Shown one piece after another: positions 45,321 through 55,994 of a stretch of 64,000 bases of DNA. The stretch's first letter is position 1; every line of letters begins with the position of its first letter. Under the pieces are notes generated by a model. It saw only the letters and a list, made by a program, of their open reading frames with translations, was not told where the DNA came from and searched no databases. This DNA comes from Allodiplogaster sudhausi (Eukaryota > Nematoda > Chromadorea > Rhabditida > Diplogasteridae): positions 1,748,001 through 1,812,000 of the forward strand of contig CALZFC010000354.1 of assembly GCA_945643635.1 (NCBI GenBank). Direction: 5' to 3'. The position numbers and the translations under genes were made by a program.

Positions 45321-46559
45321 TGTATACATATTTCAGTTCCCATTTACAACACCTTTAAGAGATTGTACGAATTTCATTTAAAAATATTTTTACTGTGAAA
45401 GTAACAAACACATTTTCACCCCATGATATGCTTGATGTGTTTGGTTAGTAGACGAATATTTATTAATAAATGAGTAGCAATTTAAATAAAATTCGAAGTA
45501 ACTAAGAGCTAAATGCTTATTAATGCTCTATACTGGCTTTCTGAATTCCAGAACTTCTAGTGTGAAGCTGGCATTGAAAGGAGCGTCCGCAGGCATGTCA
45601 GGCTCGCGGACCTTGCGAGTGTATCCGACGGAAGGAAACAAGACGAGAGCTTCTGCAGTGACGTCGTGGCCATCGTCGCGTGTGCCTCCGACGAAGAAGT
45701 GCTTCTTCTTATTTGCTCACCATCTTCCGTCTTCATTCCGACCACTATATGGAGCTGTGGCCGGGTTGCAAGCTTCTGAAGCGATGGTTCTTCCCTTTGA
45801 CTAAGTCTACTCGCTCGTCAACTGAAGCCATAGCCTTGCATTTTGCTGCTCGCGGATGCAACCGTAAAAGATGCACAATTCGCTGTTTGCCTTGGTGGCA
45901 GTGCTGAGATAGTCCTTGCTTCTCGATTTGGGCCGGGGGGGGGGGGTTACAAACGGCCAAATGGCCTGCCCGGGAGCTTACAAAATGAAATATGTACGAA
46001 AAAGAGAGGATTCCGGGCCTTCGGCCCGGGGGGTTACAACGCTATCATGGGCCAGACCCATTTCAGTACTTCTTGGTGGCATAGCGGTTTTAACGTGACT
46101 TCTTCCGATTGTCGCAAGTGTTGTGTAGCTGGGTTTGTACCCAGACGAGCACTGCTCGTGCTCGCCATGCAATGATGGCCTCTGGAGCACTAAAAGCACA
46201 CTACCTCAACGAGCAGACGGAAGAAGACTGCCAGTCCAGCGAGCAATAATTGATATATATGTAGATTGGTAATGGAGTTCTAGTATAGTATCTCCATCTT
46301 GCAACAGTTCCGCCGCTACTTTTAGGGAAGACATTATGGCGATAAGCGTTCACCCCTGTTCAAGACATCAGTATGTGCGCAGAATACACTGACATGAGGT
46401 TAATCACTGGCGCGTGTTAATCTTTTCTCTATGTTCGGGTAAGTTGTATGTACTTTATGAGGACAAAACATATTTGCGAACTTAAAGATCTTCACAAAGA
46501 ATTCACAGAGTTAACACATTACACTAATTTCAGTAAAAATTGTGGTAACTTAAGATGTA

Positions 46560-46720
46560 TTGCAAGTAATTGATATCGTTGTGGGCGACGAGCTGCCCGA
46601 CGGCGACGTCGAAGAAGTCTGCATGCGAGAGCCGACGGGTTATCTGAATCCGCAGGACGAGATAATCGACCGTGACGGATGGGTGCATGCCGGTCGATCG
46701 CGAAAGTGCAAAAAAACCTA
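46560..46720 (+). pseudogene. Acyl-CoA synthetase-like exon fragment (copy 2)
   Basis: Same relic as at 35385-35545 with better-kept frame: DELPDGDVEEVCMREPTGYL, then IIDRDGWVHAGRS. Isolated fragment within the duplicated block. Confidence 0.6.
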
Positions 46721-47491
46721 TGATATAATACAACCAAGAAATCATTATTAAGAGTATAATTGTCTGAATCAAATGAACTTAATAATTTCGAGTCTAATAG
46801 TGCTGAAAAAAGACTACTGGTTGCTGAGATATCCGGAAAAATTCAGAGGCCCATAACGGCGCGAGCGGCTCCTCATACTGAAAAAATATTCTTAATAGAT
46901 CAGTGTGATTTGATTAAAATTAATCTATTCGTGAATAACGCAGGATAATTAGTGTCTCCAAAGGAAGTATTCGTAAAATGTCGCCGTGGGCAATTGTCGT
47001 GTAATTTTTGAAGGCGGATTGACTCATATAAATAGAAGTTAATTCCACTAAAGTATATATGTAAGATTTGTATGAACACGTTCCCAGAATGTAATCAGCA
47101 GTGTCGAATTAGTCTATAATGAACAGAAAACTCGATTGAGTCCCGCGTGCAGAAAAATTAATTGAAATTATTTAAATTAATCGAATTCATCTAATTAATC
47201 TGATTAATTTATCTTCCTGAAATTCTCTCTTTCGAGATATTGCTCTCCTTCTGAAATTGTCTGCTTGTTACATACATAGCCCCGGCTCGTTTCGAAGTTC
47301 CTGAACGGAACAGTGAATATGTTAGTATTTATGCTGCAGACTAGGGAAAGTGTAAATAATTATGCGACATGCACTACTATTGACACAGTTATATTTCTGG
47401 TTCGGATACATAGGAAATTTTCAAATTTATTTTATTGCTAGCTAGAAAGTAAGTTAAGCAAGCATAAATTTTCCTCTATATCAATCAAAAT

Positions 47492-49809
47492 CTATGTACG
47501 CGTTCTCGTGAACGGTCTGTGACGGTTAGATCTCGCTGGTTCGCCGCGATAGCAGATGATTGACGACAGCGCCATGCGATATTCCGTGCTCAAAGAAGGC
47601 ACAAAGTATAAGTGTGATAAGAAAACGAAGAAATGATTGGATTGTTTAGGAGTTAAAATAAAAATATAATTTGTGGAAGGATATCATACTAATTGCATCC
47701 ATCAGACATAACGCGGCTCTTACATATACCGTATATTCTCTATTAGAACCCCTCCTCCCCTCTCGGAAGGGCATTGAAAAATAGTGCCCCCGGGGCATTA
47801 ATAGAGAAAATACGGTATGTACCCTTGATTATCGCCCACTAGATTAGAGCGTTTTCTCGTGGAGGCATATGAGATAACTATAGCTATTAAAATAATAAAA
47901 ATTATTTCTCAATAAACTCTGCGCAGTCGTTTCCTAAACGTGACTACTGTTGAAAAGTTCAAAGTCAGAAGTAACCTTGTGAGGTAGAGAATGACGACAT
48001 TAGTGGTGACGGAAGTGTTGACGAAGAGACCAGCGAAGAGTGTCACTTCGGCAGGAAGGCCATTTCTTGCATTGATGAAGAAGGAAGCAGAGAAGGAGAT
48101 TGCGGAGGTGGCCACCGAACCTCCGAGCACCACGACCGTGATTATCAGCAGTGAGCGGAAGAGACGTCGGTGTAAATGAGTTTTAACTGGAGAGTGAGAG
48201 AGAGAGCGTAGCAGAGAGACAGAAATAAGCGGATGTTTGTCCTATGCCTTCATCAACTGAGCTTTTGCAAACTGTTTTAGCGAAAAACAACAGCAGTTAT
48301 GAGCTCCAATATTACCGAATGGACTACGATTGCCGGATTAATAATTGTAATTCATCTTCTTTCAACAAGTAGTCCATTCCTATTACCATAGTCATATACG
48401 AATGATTCGCAATTAAGGCATCATTATAAGTGAATTTTTTTTATAAAGAAAAGACATAACTGAGTTCATAAAAATTTTGGTGGCTAAAGAGGAAAAAAAG
48501 AAGATTAAATTTTTCTGGTAAAAATTCACGACAGATCCAACCGAGCTTCTGTAGCATTCGCCATAAGGCAAAGTAAATGATGAGTGCAGTCGCATTAATG
48601 ACAAATGTCGAGATAATACCAGAAATCAAGGCCGGTCCGTGAAACATTATTGGTAAGGAGCACGGAAATGACCTCAAATTATTTTCATTTAATTTATTTT
48701 GAAGTTAGTTTAATTTTATTTTCCTACATAAGTCATGAAATTTTCACAAACCAGCAATTCTTAAAGAAATCATCTCAACATTCTTCTGTCATAGCTCCGA
48801 GCAAGTCAAAGTGCAACCTTTGGGGGTCGGGCGACTAGCGTTAACATATTGCACTTTGGCTTGAGGGGGCTATGACATCGCTCTCAAGGCAAGTTTAGAC
48901 TTTTTTTTAACGAAACGATGGTGAATAACCAGGGAACAGAATACATAAAAAAGATCCATTAGTACAATTTCCTTGGTTAAATAAATAAAAGTATATTTTA
49001 AAGCATAAACTCAAGGCCAACAAAGGAGAGGGCGATTGCTATTTCTGCGCCAGTGTAAGCTGAGACGAACAAGAGATGACGGAAAGATAGAGCGCCTCGT
49101 TCTTATTATTATAACTGAAACTCGGGATTTTTTATAATCAAACTTTATTGATCGCATGTTTTTTTTATTTAAAAAAAACTCACTAATTGCAAGCCGCAAA
49201 AGCGAGAAGGCGGTCCACCGCAATGGAGAAGATCAGAGCCGTCCCAGCCAACAAACCGATCATAGGAATTACCTGAAAACCCGCCACACATTTAATCTTG
49301 GTCAAAATTGCGTTGACTTGTCGACGATGTTCAATATAAGCGTTCAACGCTGATTGTTCTATATTCGAGCCTGTTTGATATTTGAATAAAACCTGCCACA
49401 AAAATGCTCACTTTCCGGTCCAAGTCCGGAGGGAGTCATACTGCCCCTGAGAACCTCAATCTCTCTTAAGACCTCAATTGCGAAGCAGATCATTGGCGGC
49501 GTAATGACCGGACCAAAGATAAGGCCGGCGATCATCGGCAAATGGCCGCAGACGTGGAAGGCGTCCATGAGAGAGCAGAGCGCGATGAGAATGTTGCATG
49601 AGCCGAGGAGCTCTCTTGAATTATTAATTTAAACAAAATTTTTAAAAAAAATTTAATAAAAAAAACTCTTGGATATTTTTGATTACTAAAAAAAAATCGA
49701 CCAACTTGAAGCGAATCGTTGCTCCGACGATGCACATGTTGCCAAAAACGCCAAAAACGACAAAGAAAAGATGAAAGAGCGTTAGGACGTCTGCGAATGT
49801 TGCCTTCAT
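47492..49809 (-). pseudogene. Srsx-like chemoreceptor pseudogene (single-base lesion)
   Basis: Exons 49809-49706, 49614-49473, 49272-49184, 49114-49011, 48672-48542, 48186-47976 and 47588-47492. All lengths equal those of the intact copies except exon 4, which has 104 nt instead of 105 (TATCTTTCCGTCATC versus TATCTCTCTGGACATC). This shifts the frame and gives an early stop. Exon 7 also lacks 5 nt in the basic tail. TM1-TM3, TM5 and TM6/7 peptides are otherwise well kept (INATALIIYFALWRML; NTSVTTNVVILYL). Recently inactivated, or a sequencing error in exon 4. A short MITE (47729-47815) sits in the last intron. Confidence 0.82.
47729..47815. mobile_element. Short MITE with CCGTATATTCTCTATTAG ends
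   Basis: 87 bp, TA-flanked, inverted ends (CCGTATATTCTCTATTAG / complement of TTAATAGAGAAAATACGG). Relative of 27680-28129. Confidence 0.75.
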
Positions 49810-49849
49810 CCTGGAATCTGTATGATGGAATGCATCCACCCCTGTTCAA

Positions 49850-50750
49850 GACATCAGTATGTACGAAGAATACACTGACATGTGGTTAATTTATTTTGCG
49901 TCTAGAAGCAAAGTCACTGGAGCACGTTTATCTTTTCTTTAAGTTCAGGTAATTTTGTATGTACTTTATGAGGACAAAACTTATTTGCGAACTTAAAGAT
50001 CTTCACAAAGAATTCACAGAGTTAACACGGGAGATGTGAATTTACTCATTGTCAACATTCTGAGAGGTTCGAGATCGAACAACAAGTAGTACTAACAATA
50101 AGAATTCACTTTTTTGTGTCGATTTTGTTCGCGAATTCATACTACTACTTGTGATTTGATCGCGGGAAGGAAGCCAAATATACGGCAAAGAATCAATTCC
50201 GATTCCGCAGAAAGCATCACATGTACAATAACGGGCGATCAGGACTACAAGAACTTCAGTGGCGGTTGATTCCCTATCTACGGCCGTTTCCTCTCTCTCT
50301 CTCTTTCTCTCTCTCTCTTTCTCTCGCTCTCTCTCGTTCTCGCTCTCTTTCGCGCTGGCCAGCTTCTCTCACGGCGTTGCTTCTGTGTGGTTGTTCCTGT
50401 GCATCGACACGCTTTGGGAATTTACTCGTTACAAACGAAGACATATTATAGCAATAAGGCTGTCCAGACAGTCGCAGAAGGAGATGGACGATAGGAATAT
50501 TCGCACGGTAAACAAGAATACTTTTCCAATGAGAGATCTACATACAGGTTTCATTGTTTTTTTGGAAAGATTGTTCGAAACGTTGACTCAGCCGTGTTGG
50601 GAGTTAATGCAACCAAACCAAAAGACTTATACCACACGTTCTCTCACGAATGTACTATCTTAATCTCCGTTTAATATTAAAGGAAATCTTCATATCGGTT
50701 ACAGCTGGCTGTGGTCTATTGTAAAGTCATTGGACTTGGCGTAATATACA
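49850..50750. other. Upstream region of the last receptor copy; no gene seen
   Basis: Contains the block TGTATGTACTTTATGAGGAC shared with 46.44-46.52 kb, the dispersed repeat at 50028-50180 and a (CT)n run at 50290-50345. Confidence 0.5.
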
Positions 50751-50870
50751 CCAGGGGGGGGGGCCGGGAGCCGAAAATATCCGGCGCCGGCCCCAAGGGT
50801 AGGCCCCCGTCCCGAGGTTGGCCCCGGCCTCCGGGGTCGGCCACCGAAGGAGGCCCGGCCCCAATTCCAA
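50745..50870. repeat. GC-rich short element (CCGGCC type)
   Basis: Dense GGCCCCGG/CCGGCC motifs with a run of 10 G at 50754-50763. Resembles other GC-rich elements at 51260-51450 and 51650-51765. Confidence 0.6.
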
Positions 50871-51257
50871 AAACATTTTGTGAAAAATCTGTCTAAATTT
50901 TAAAAAATTCGTCTGCGCAATACACCTGTAACAATACGAAATAAAACGGGCACTTTTCATCATAATTTGGGTCATAAGTTGTTTAACTGGGATTAAACTT
51001 CATTCGATTATCCACGGGTCGGCCACCCCTGATATACACATGAGGACAGTGTGAAATTTCAAGGGGTCTGTATCTCCGCCACAAGGGCTCGTACAGATTC
51101 ATTCGAAAGGTCACATTCAACTCAGCTTTAGGTTGGTTCCACGGAGCAATAAGTTAGGATACAATGTGGAAGACTTATAAGTAAACAAGGGAAACTCGAT
51201 ACAAAATGTACAGACCGAAAACCAAATAAAGTCAGTTGCTCGCTGCCATAGCTGCAA

Positions 51258-51450
51258 AGTGGCCGGCCTGGCCCGGCCCGGCCCGGCCCGGCCCGGCCCG
51301 GCCCGGCCCGGCCCGGCCCGGCCCGGCCCGGCCCGGCCCGGCCCGGCACGGCCCGCCTGTAGGGCCGGCCGGCCCAACTTTCCAGGGCCCGGGGCCGGGC
51401 CGGGTCGGGGCCCATAAAAAGTTGGGCCGGCCCGCAGGCCCGATTGGGCC
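51258..51450. repeat. (CCCGG)n pentanucleotide array within GC-rich element
   Basis: About 16 uninterrupted copies of the 5 bp unit CCCGG at 51268-51348, then degenerate GGGCCGG sequence. A second GC-rich block follows at 51650-51765. It gives long Gly/Arg/Ala/Pro frames on both strands that are artefacts. Confidence 0.9.
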
Positions 51451-51859
51451 CGATAAGTACACAATGTTGTCCAGTCAGGACGACTTGTGGCATTGTAAAG
51501 AGCAAAACCTCCTTCTTTGTTCATATTCCCCTAAAACTCTTTCTTCTATACATTAAAATAAATGCTCATTAGCACGAGCATGAAAAAATTCTGAATATCA
51601 AAACAATTTGTAACTCGTCGGTATTTTCTCCACAGAATTTTTTGAAAATCACGGGCCGGGCCGGGCCGGGCCCAAAATTCTAAGGCCCGGAAATGGATCG
51701 GGCCGGGCTGGCCGAGTCCTGGGGCCCGACGGGCCGGGCCGGCCAAAATGTTTGGGCCCGTTAGCACCTCTGCTCGCTGCGCTAGAACTGATGCCAAATA
51801 ACAGTGAACATAGTGCAATTAGTTTTCAACCAAAAAAAGGAGAAAAATGAGGAGATGTA

Positions 51860-51911
51860 AATACTTCTTGTACCATACAGTCCAGGAGTGGTCGGAGAGA
51901 CTTCAGAAGGT
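51860..51911 (+). pseudogene. Stray copy of an exon of the 54.8-59.8 kb gene
   Basis: AATACTTCTTGTACCATACA and on through GTCGGAGAGACTTCAG match exon 54984-54907 (minus strand) at about 90% over ~50 bp, but in the opposite orientation. The encoded YFLYHTVQEWSERLQ parallels the exon. Only this part of the gene is present. Confidence 0.75.
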
Positions 51912-52114
51912 TAGTAATATATAAATAAGTCATATTATAAGGCTGTCCTGACAGTAGCAGAAGAAGAACGAAGACTCACGCGGTCGAAAGATTCCATTTT
52001 CATTGAGAGATCTGCACGTTTCTTTTTTTCATCAGTAAAACCACAATTCAACGCCACAGAGTTAACAATGAATCCATACTCTCTAAGCCACGCCCAATCT
52101 CACTTTCATTATAC

Positions 52115-52119
52115 TCTCT

Positions 52120-52165
<46 letters not shown>

Positions 52166-52195
52166 CGCAAGCCCTTTCTCTCTTTCTCTCTACTC
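52115..52195. repeat. (CT)n microsatellite
   Basis: CT run of about 45 bp with flanking CT-rich DNA. Confidence 0.9.
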
Positions 52196-52229
52196 TCCCA
52201 CTTACGCAATCTATTTTTCTTGATGACAT

Positions 52230-53060
52230 GCGCAAGTAAATTTGTTCAGTTCACGAAACCTCCTCTTCTTTGCTTCCAGCTCGTGTTTTGCATGTTTACT
52301 CTTGTCTCGCCTTCGCCATCACATAACTCATCATCTCCATATTTCCATACAAGTAGAAATTTCAAACATATAGGCGAGCTTTTTATACAGACAGGAAGAT
52401 GACTAACGGCATATCCGGTTACTTTATTTCTTGGATTTCTATTTTTCCCCTTTCACTATTTTTCTATGACTCTCATTTCTCTACGCAATTCTTTCTACTT
52501 GCGCAATACAGATAATGCATGACTGATTTCGGAGAGGCTGCCTGACGATGAAGATAAAAGAACCGAGCCCGAGACAAAGGAGAGGAAAGGCTGATTGGGA
52601 GAACGGCAGCAGATCCCTGCGACATCAGCTGTTCCTTGGTGTCCTCCCCCCCCCTTGTCGACGTCTGTAGGTTCATCGTTATGTTCTTATTGTAATTGTT
52701 GAGTAACTCAGGTAGATAAACTTGTTGTAATCACTCGGAGTCGTTGGGAAAAATACTCACCATAGAAATATGTAGATTGCTGGTTAATCGAGGCGTGAAT
52801 GTATATGCTTGAGAGAATGTACATCATATGCATCATCCTTCCCTTCACATATATTTCAATTTCCATTTACAACACCTTTAAGGGATTGTACGTAAAACAT
52901 TCAACACCCTTTTAAAAAGAGTTTTAGCGTGAAAGTTATAGCACATATTCACCCCATGTTAAGTTTAATGTATTTTGTTTAATAGATAAATATTTACTAA
53001 CAAGTGAATTACAATTAAAAGGGGATTCAAAGTAACTAAAGCTAAGTTTTATTAATGCAT
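52230..53060. repeat. Third copy of the duplicated intergenic block
   Basis: Segments at 52230-52350 (parallel to 33.29-33.40 kb) and 52850-53060 (parallel to 33.54-33.56 plus 33.84-34.01 kb and 45.33-45.51 kb) show that this block is present three times in the window. No gene found in it. Confidence 0.65.
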
Positions 53061-53299
53061 ACATTTATGAAAAGTGCACAGTGAAAGAAATATGTATGAC
53101 AAGAGGTTAAAAAAAGGAAATGATGAATAATAATTTCAGTTATTATTAGAGATGTCTTAAATGTAATGAATGAATGAAAGAAATGACTTCAAGGGTATGA
53201 AATTCATGAAAGGAATCACAATTATGAAACATATGTATTGAGCCACAAAATGAATATACATACAAAGTTTGCGTGCGGCACAAGCCTCAATGAAGGCAA

Positions 53300-53450
53300 A
53301 TAAAAGAGAGGGAGAGTGAGAGAGAAGGAGAGAGAGAAGGAGAGAGAGAAGGAGAGAGAGAGGGAGAGAGTGAGAAAGAGATAAAGAAAGAGAGCGCGTG
53401 AAAGAAAAGAAAAAGGAAAAAAAAGAGAAAGATATAGAGAGTGAGAGATG
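53300..53450. repeat. (GA)n-rich microsatellite
   Basis: GAGAGAGAAGGAGAGAGAAG repeats and related purine runs. Confidence 0.9.
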
Positions 53451-53499
53451 ACAGACCAGACGTTTTAGCAGTCTCAGTCCTCTGTAGTGTTGTGGCCTA

Positions 53500-54766
53500 G
53501 TCAACAATGCTACTAATTACGCTTTAACTTTGAACTGGTGCATACGCTTACATCATGCCAACGAAGAGTTGAGCTAGTATTTAGCAGACACTTCCTTGCT
53601 TGTCGCCTAGAATTTTTAGCCTCACTATTACTAATATTTTTTTTACTCTTTGCTAGTGCAACTCTGATCCGTACTTGACTGCCTAACTTGCGTGTAGAAA
53701 TTAAAATTTAAAGTTTCGTAATCTTCTTAAAACGTCCGCGAATCCCTATATAATCCCTATATACACTCATTCCTTTAATCTCAAAAAAAAATTAAAATTT
53801 AGAATGCCATTTAAAGAAGAGCAATCAACGAGTATATAGCGTGACTATTTTGACCTCGAAATAGTCTTGACTCGAAAAACACGATAATGGACTTATGCTC
53901 TAACACTGCATTTAAGAATGGTTCACCAATTTTGATTGCCGGGAAGCAAACAGGTAAACTCGCTTCATCTGCTCTCGTAGATGAAAAGCGGCATCCAGTC
54001 TGTGAAATCACTCGCACCCTCTTGTACGTTTCAGCACACCAACATTTTTATTTACACTACTGTCAACAAGATTTAATTAACTTATTTTGGAGCAATATGT
54101 ACTCGTTTAAACAGCAATTTCAAGTGTTTCAATCTTAAAACTATCGCCTTACTGGAAACGATAAAGAAAACACCTCCGTGTTAGCCAGGTTTTCGGTGAT
54201 TTCACTTCTTGAAATAATTTTCTTGCGTGCAACCAAGCGCTCCTCCGACTCATTTATTCGCAAAACTTATGTCAAACATAACAAAACGAGAGATAACACT
54301 CGTGAGAACTACGAAAGGCCAATTCAAAATAAGCAGAAGTCTTTGCCACGTATGTGCTCTAAACAACGGAACTTTGTCCACCTGTTGTCTCAGTACCCCG
54401 AGCGTATTTAGCTACCGTACCATGGGCGAAGCTATACCTCTAATGATAGATGAAGATTAGGCGACTGTCTAAGACACAGTTAAAAGATGTCGAAATAAAT
54501 TGATATATAAATAACTGGAAGTGAATGATTCAAACAAACGCTAACAGCCAAATCGAGTCATGGCAACAAAACATCGTTCAATGAAGTAAATATCAAGTAG
54601 AGCTAGTAGCAGTTAAAGAGAAAAAGAAACAGTTTGGCAATTGATGCCGATATATTACTAGGCGTAAAAAATCAAAAGGCAATTTATAAGTAATAACGCG
54701 AGAATACAAACAATAGCCATTACCGTACGGCGAATCTGAGAAGTAGACTTGGAAGTGCTTCACTCG
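53500..54766. other. Gap with no supported gene
   Basis: Only short frames. One (54227-54460, +) has a Cys-rich stretch (LCHVCALNNGTLSTCC), but no conserved finger spacing or splice context persuades me that it is a gene. Confidence 0.5.
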
Positions 54767-55858
54767 TTACCTTTCACCTTCCGGATTCGCAGACTCAAAC
54801 TGAAAAAAGGTGTTTAGATCTTTATTTATGTACTTTTTTTCTTTAAATAAACTCTGAGTACTCCAATGATGTAAAAAAAGAGGAAAATTAAAATCAAATT
54901 TCCAACCTCCTGAAGTCTCTCCGACCACTCCTGGACCGTCTGGTACAAGAAGTAGTTGTTCCCCTTCGCTGCTGTGCGCACATCCTAAATTAGTCTGTTG
55001 AAGTATTTTAATAAATCGATTAATCAATTTTTAATTCGGGAAAATCATCTCTCTTCTATTGTCATTAGCATCTATAAATATTATCCAATTTGGCTAAAAG
55101 AATGAAAATGCAAAAATGTATACTTTATAGAGATAAAATTGTCAAGAATAAAAATAAAAACTACAACACACCCCAATATCCCAGAGTGCACGAAGCATTC
55201 TCGGCAAGTCATGCGACGCGTTCATGTAGGACGGCGCCATTTGGGAGGCGGAAGTGCGGACGGAAGGAGAAGTGACGCGGCATTCCGCGGCAAACGATGA
55301 GGGGAATCCACCCTGGGCAGAGTTGGATGGGAATCCTCCCTGCATCGCGGATGGACTGCGCGACGAGCCGTGGAAGACTCTGAAGATGAAAGAATATTAA
55401 TTTGCACATTTCCCACTTTTAAACTTTTATTTATAAATTATAAAATAAATAGAATAAAAAAGCTATAAAACATTTTGACTTAAAAAGAAGCATTAAAAAT
55501 TACAATAAAAAAATCTATAAAATTAACCTTTTTTTTCAAGGGAAAAATAATTTAAAGATATTGGAATCTGACTCATTCTCGAGTGGACCGCGAGTGAGCA
55601 CCGTCGGATAAGCGTCTTGCGAGCGAAGTGCGCTGAAAAATATTTAGGTGGTGTCTTCAGAGGAAAAGGGGCGTGGCTAAGTCTAAGCCACGCCCATATA
55701 AAAAAGAGGGCGGGGCTTACTCTTCTCGGTGCCCAGTGCTGCTCACTGCTCCTCGTGTGGATGACATGAGCTTGCGACTCGGCCCGGCGATACGGGCACT
55801 TGAGGAAGGATGCGGGGCAGAAGGAGAAGGATGCTGGAGGAGGGAGAAATGAGTTGAA

Positions 55859-55903
<45 letters not shown>

Positions 55904-55948
55904 GAGCAAGAAGAGGGATATGGAGATAACAGCTAGAGGAGAGAGATA

Positions 55949-55994
<46 letters not shown>

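Noticed and set aside
43850..45343. Several 60-160 residue frames on both strands
   Set aside because: They come from the heat-shock-element minisatellite; frames persist because the repeat unit lacks stops.
51117..51556. Gly/Arg/Ala/Pro-rich frames up to 135 aa
   Set aside because: Produced by the (CCCGG)n pentanucleotide array.
54227..54460. Cys-rich frame as zinc-finger gene
   Set aside because: Cys spacing does not fit a known finger, and no adjoining exon was found.
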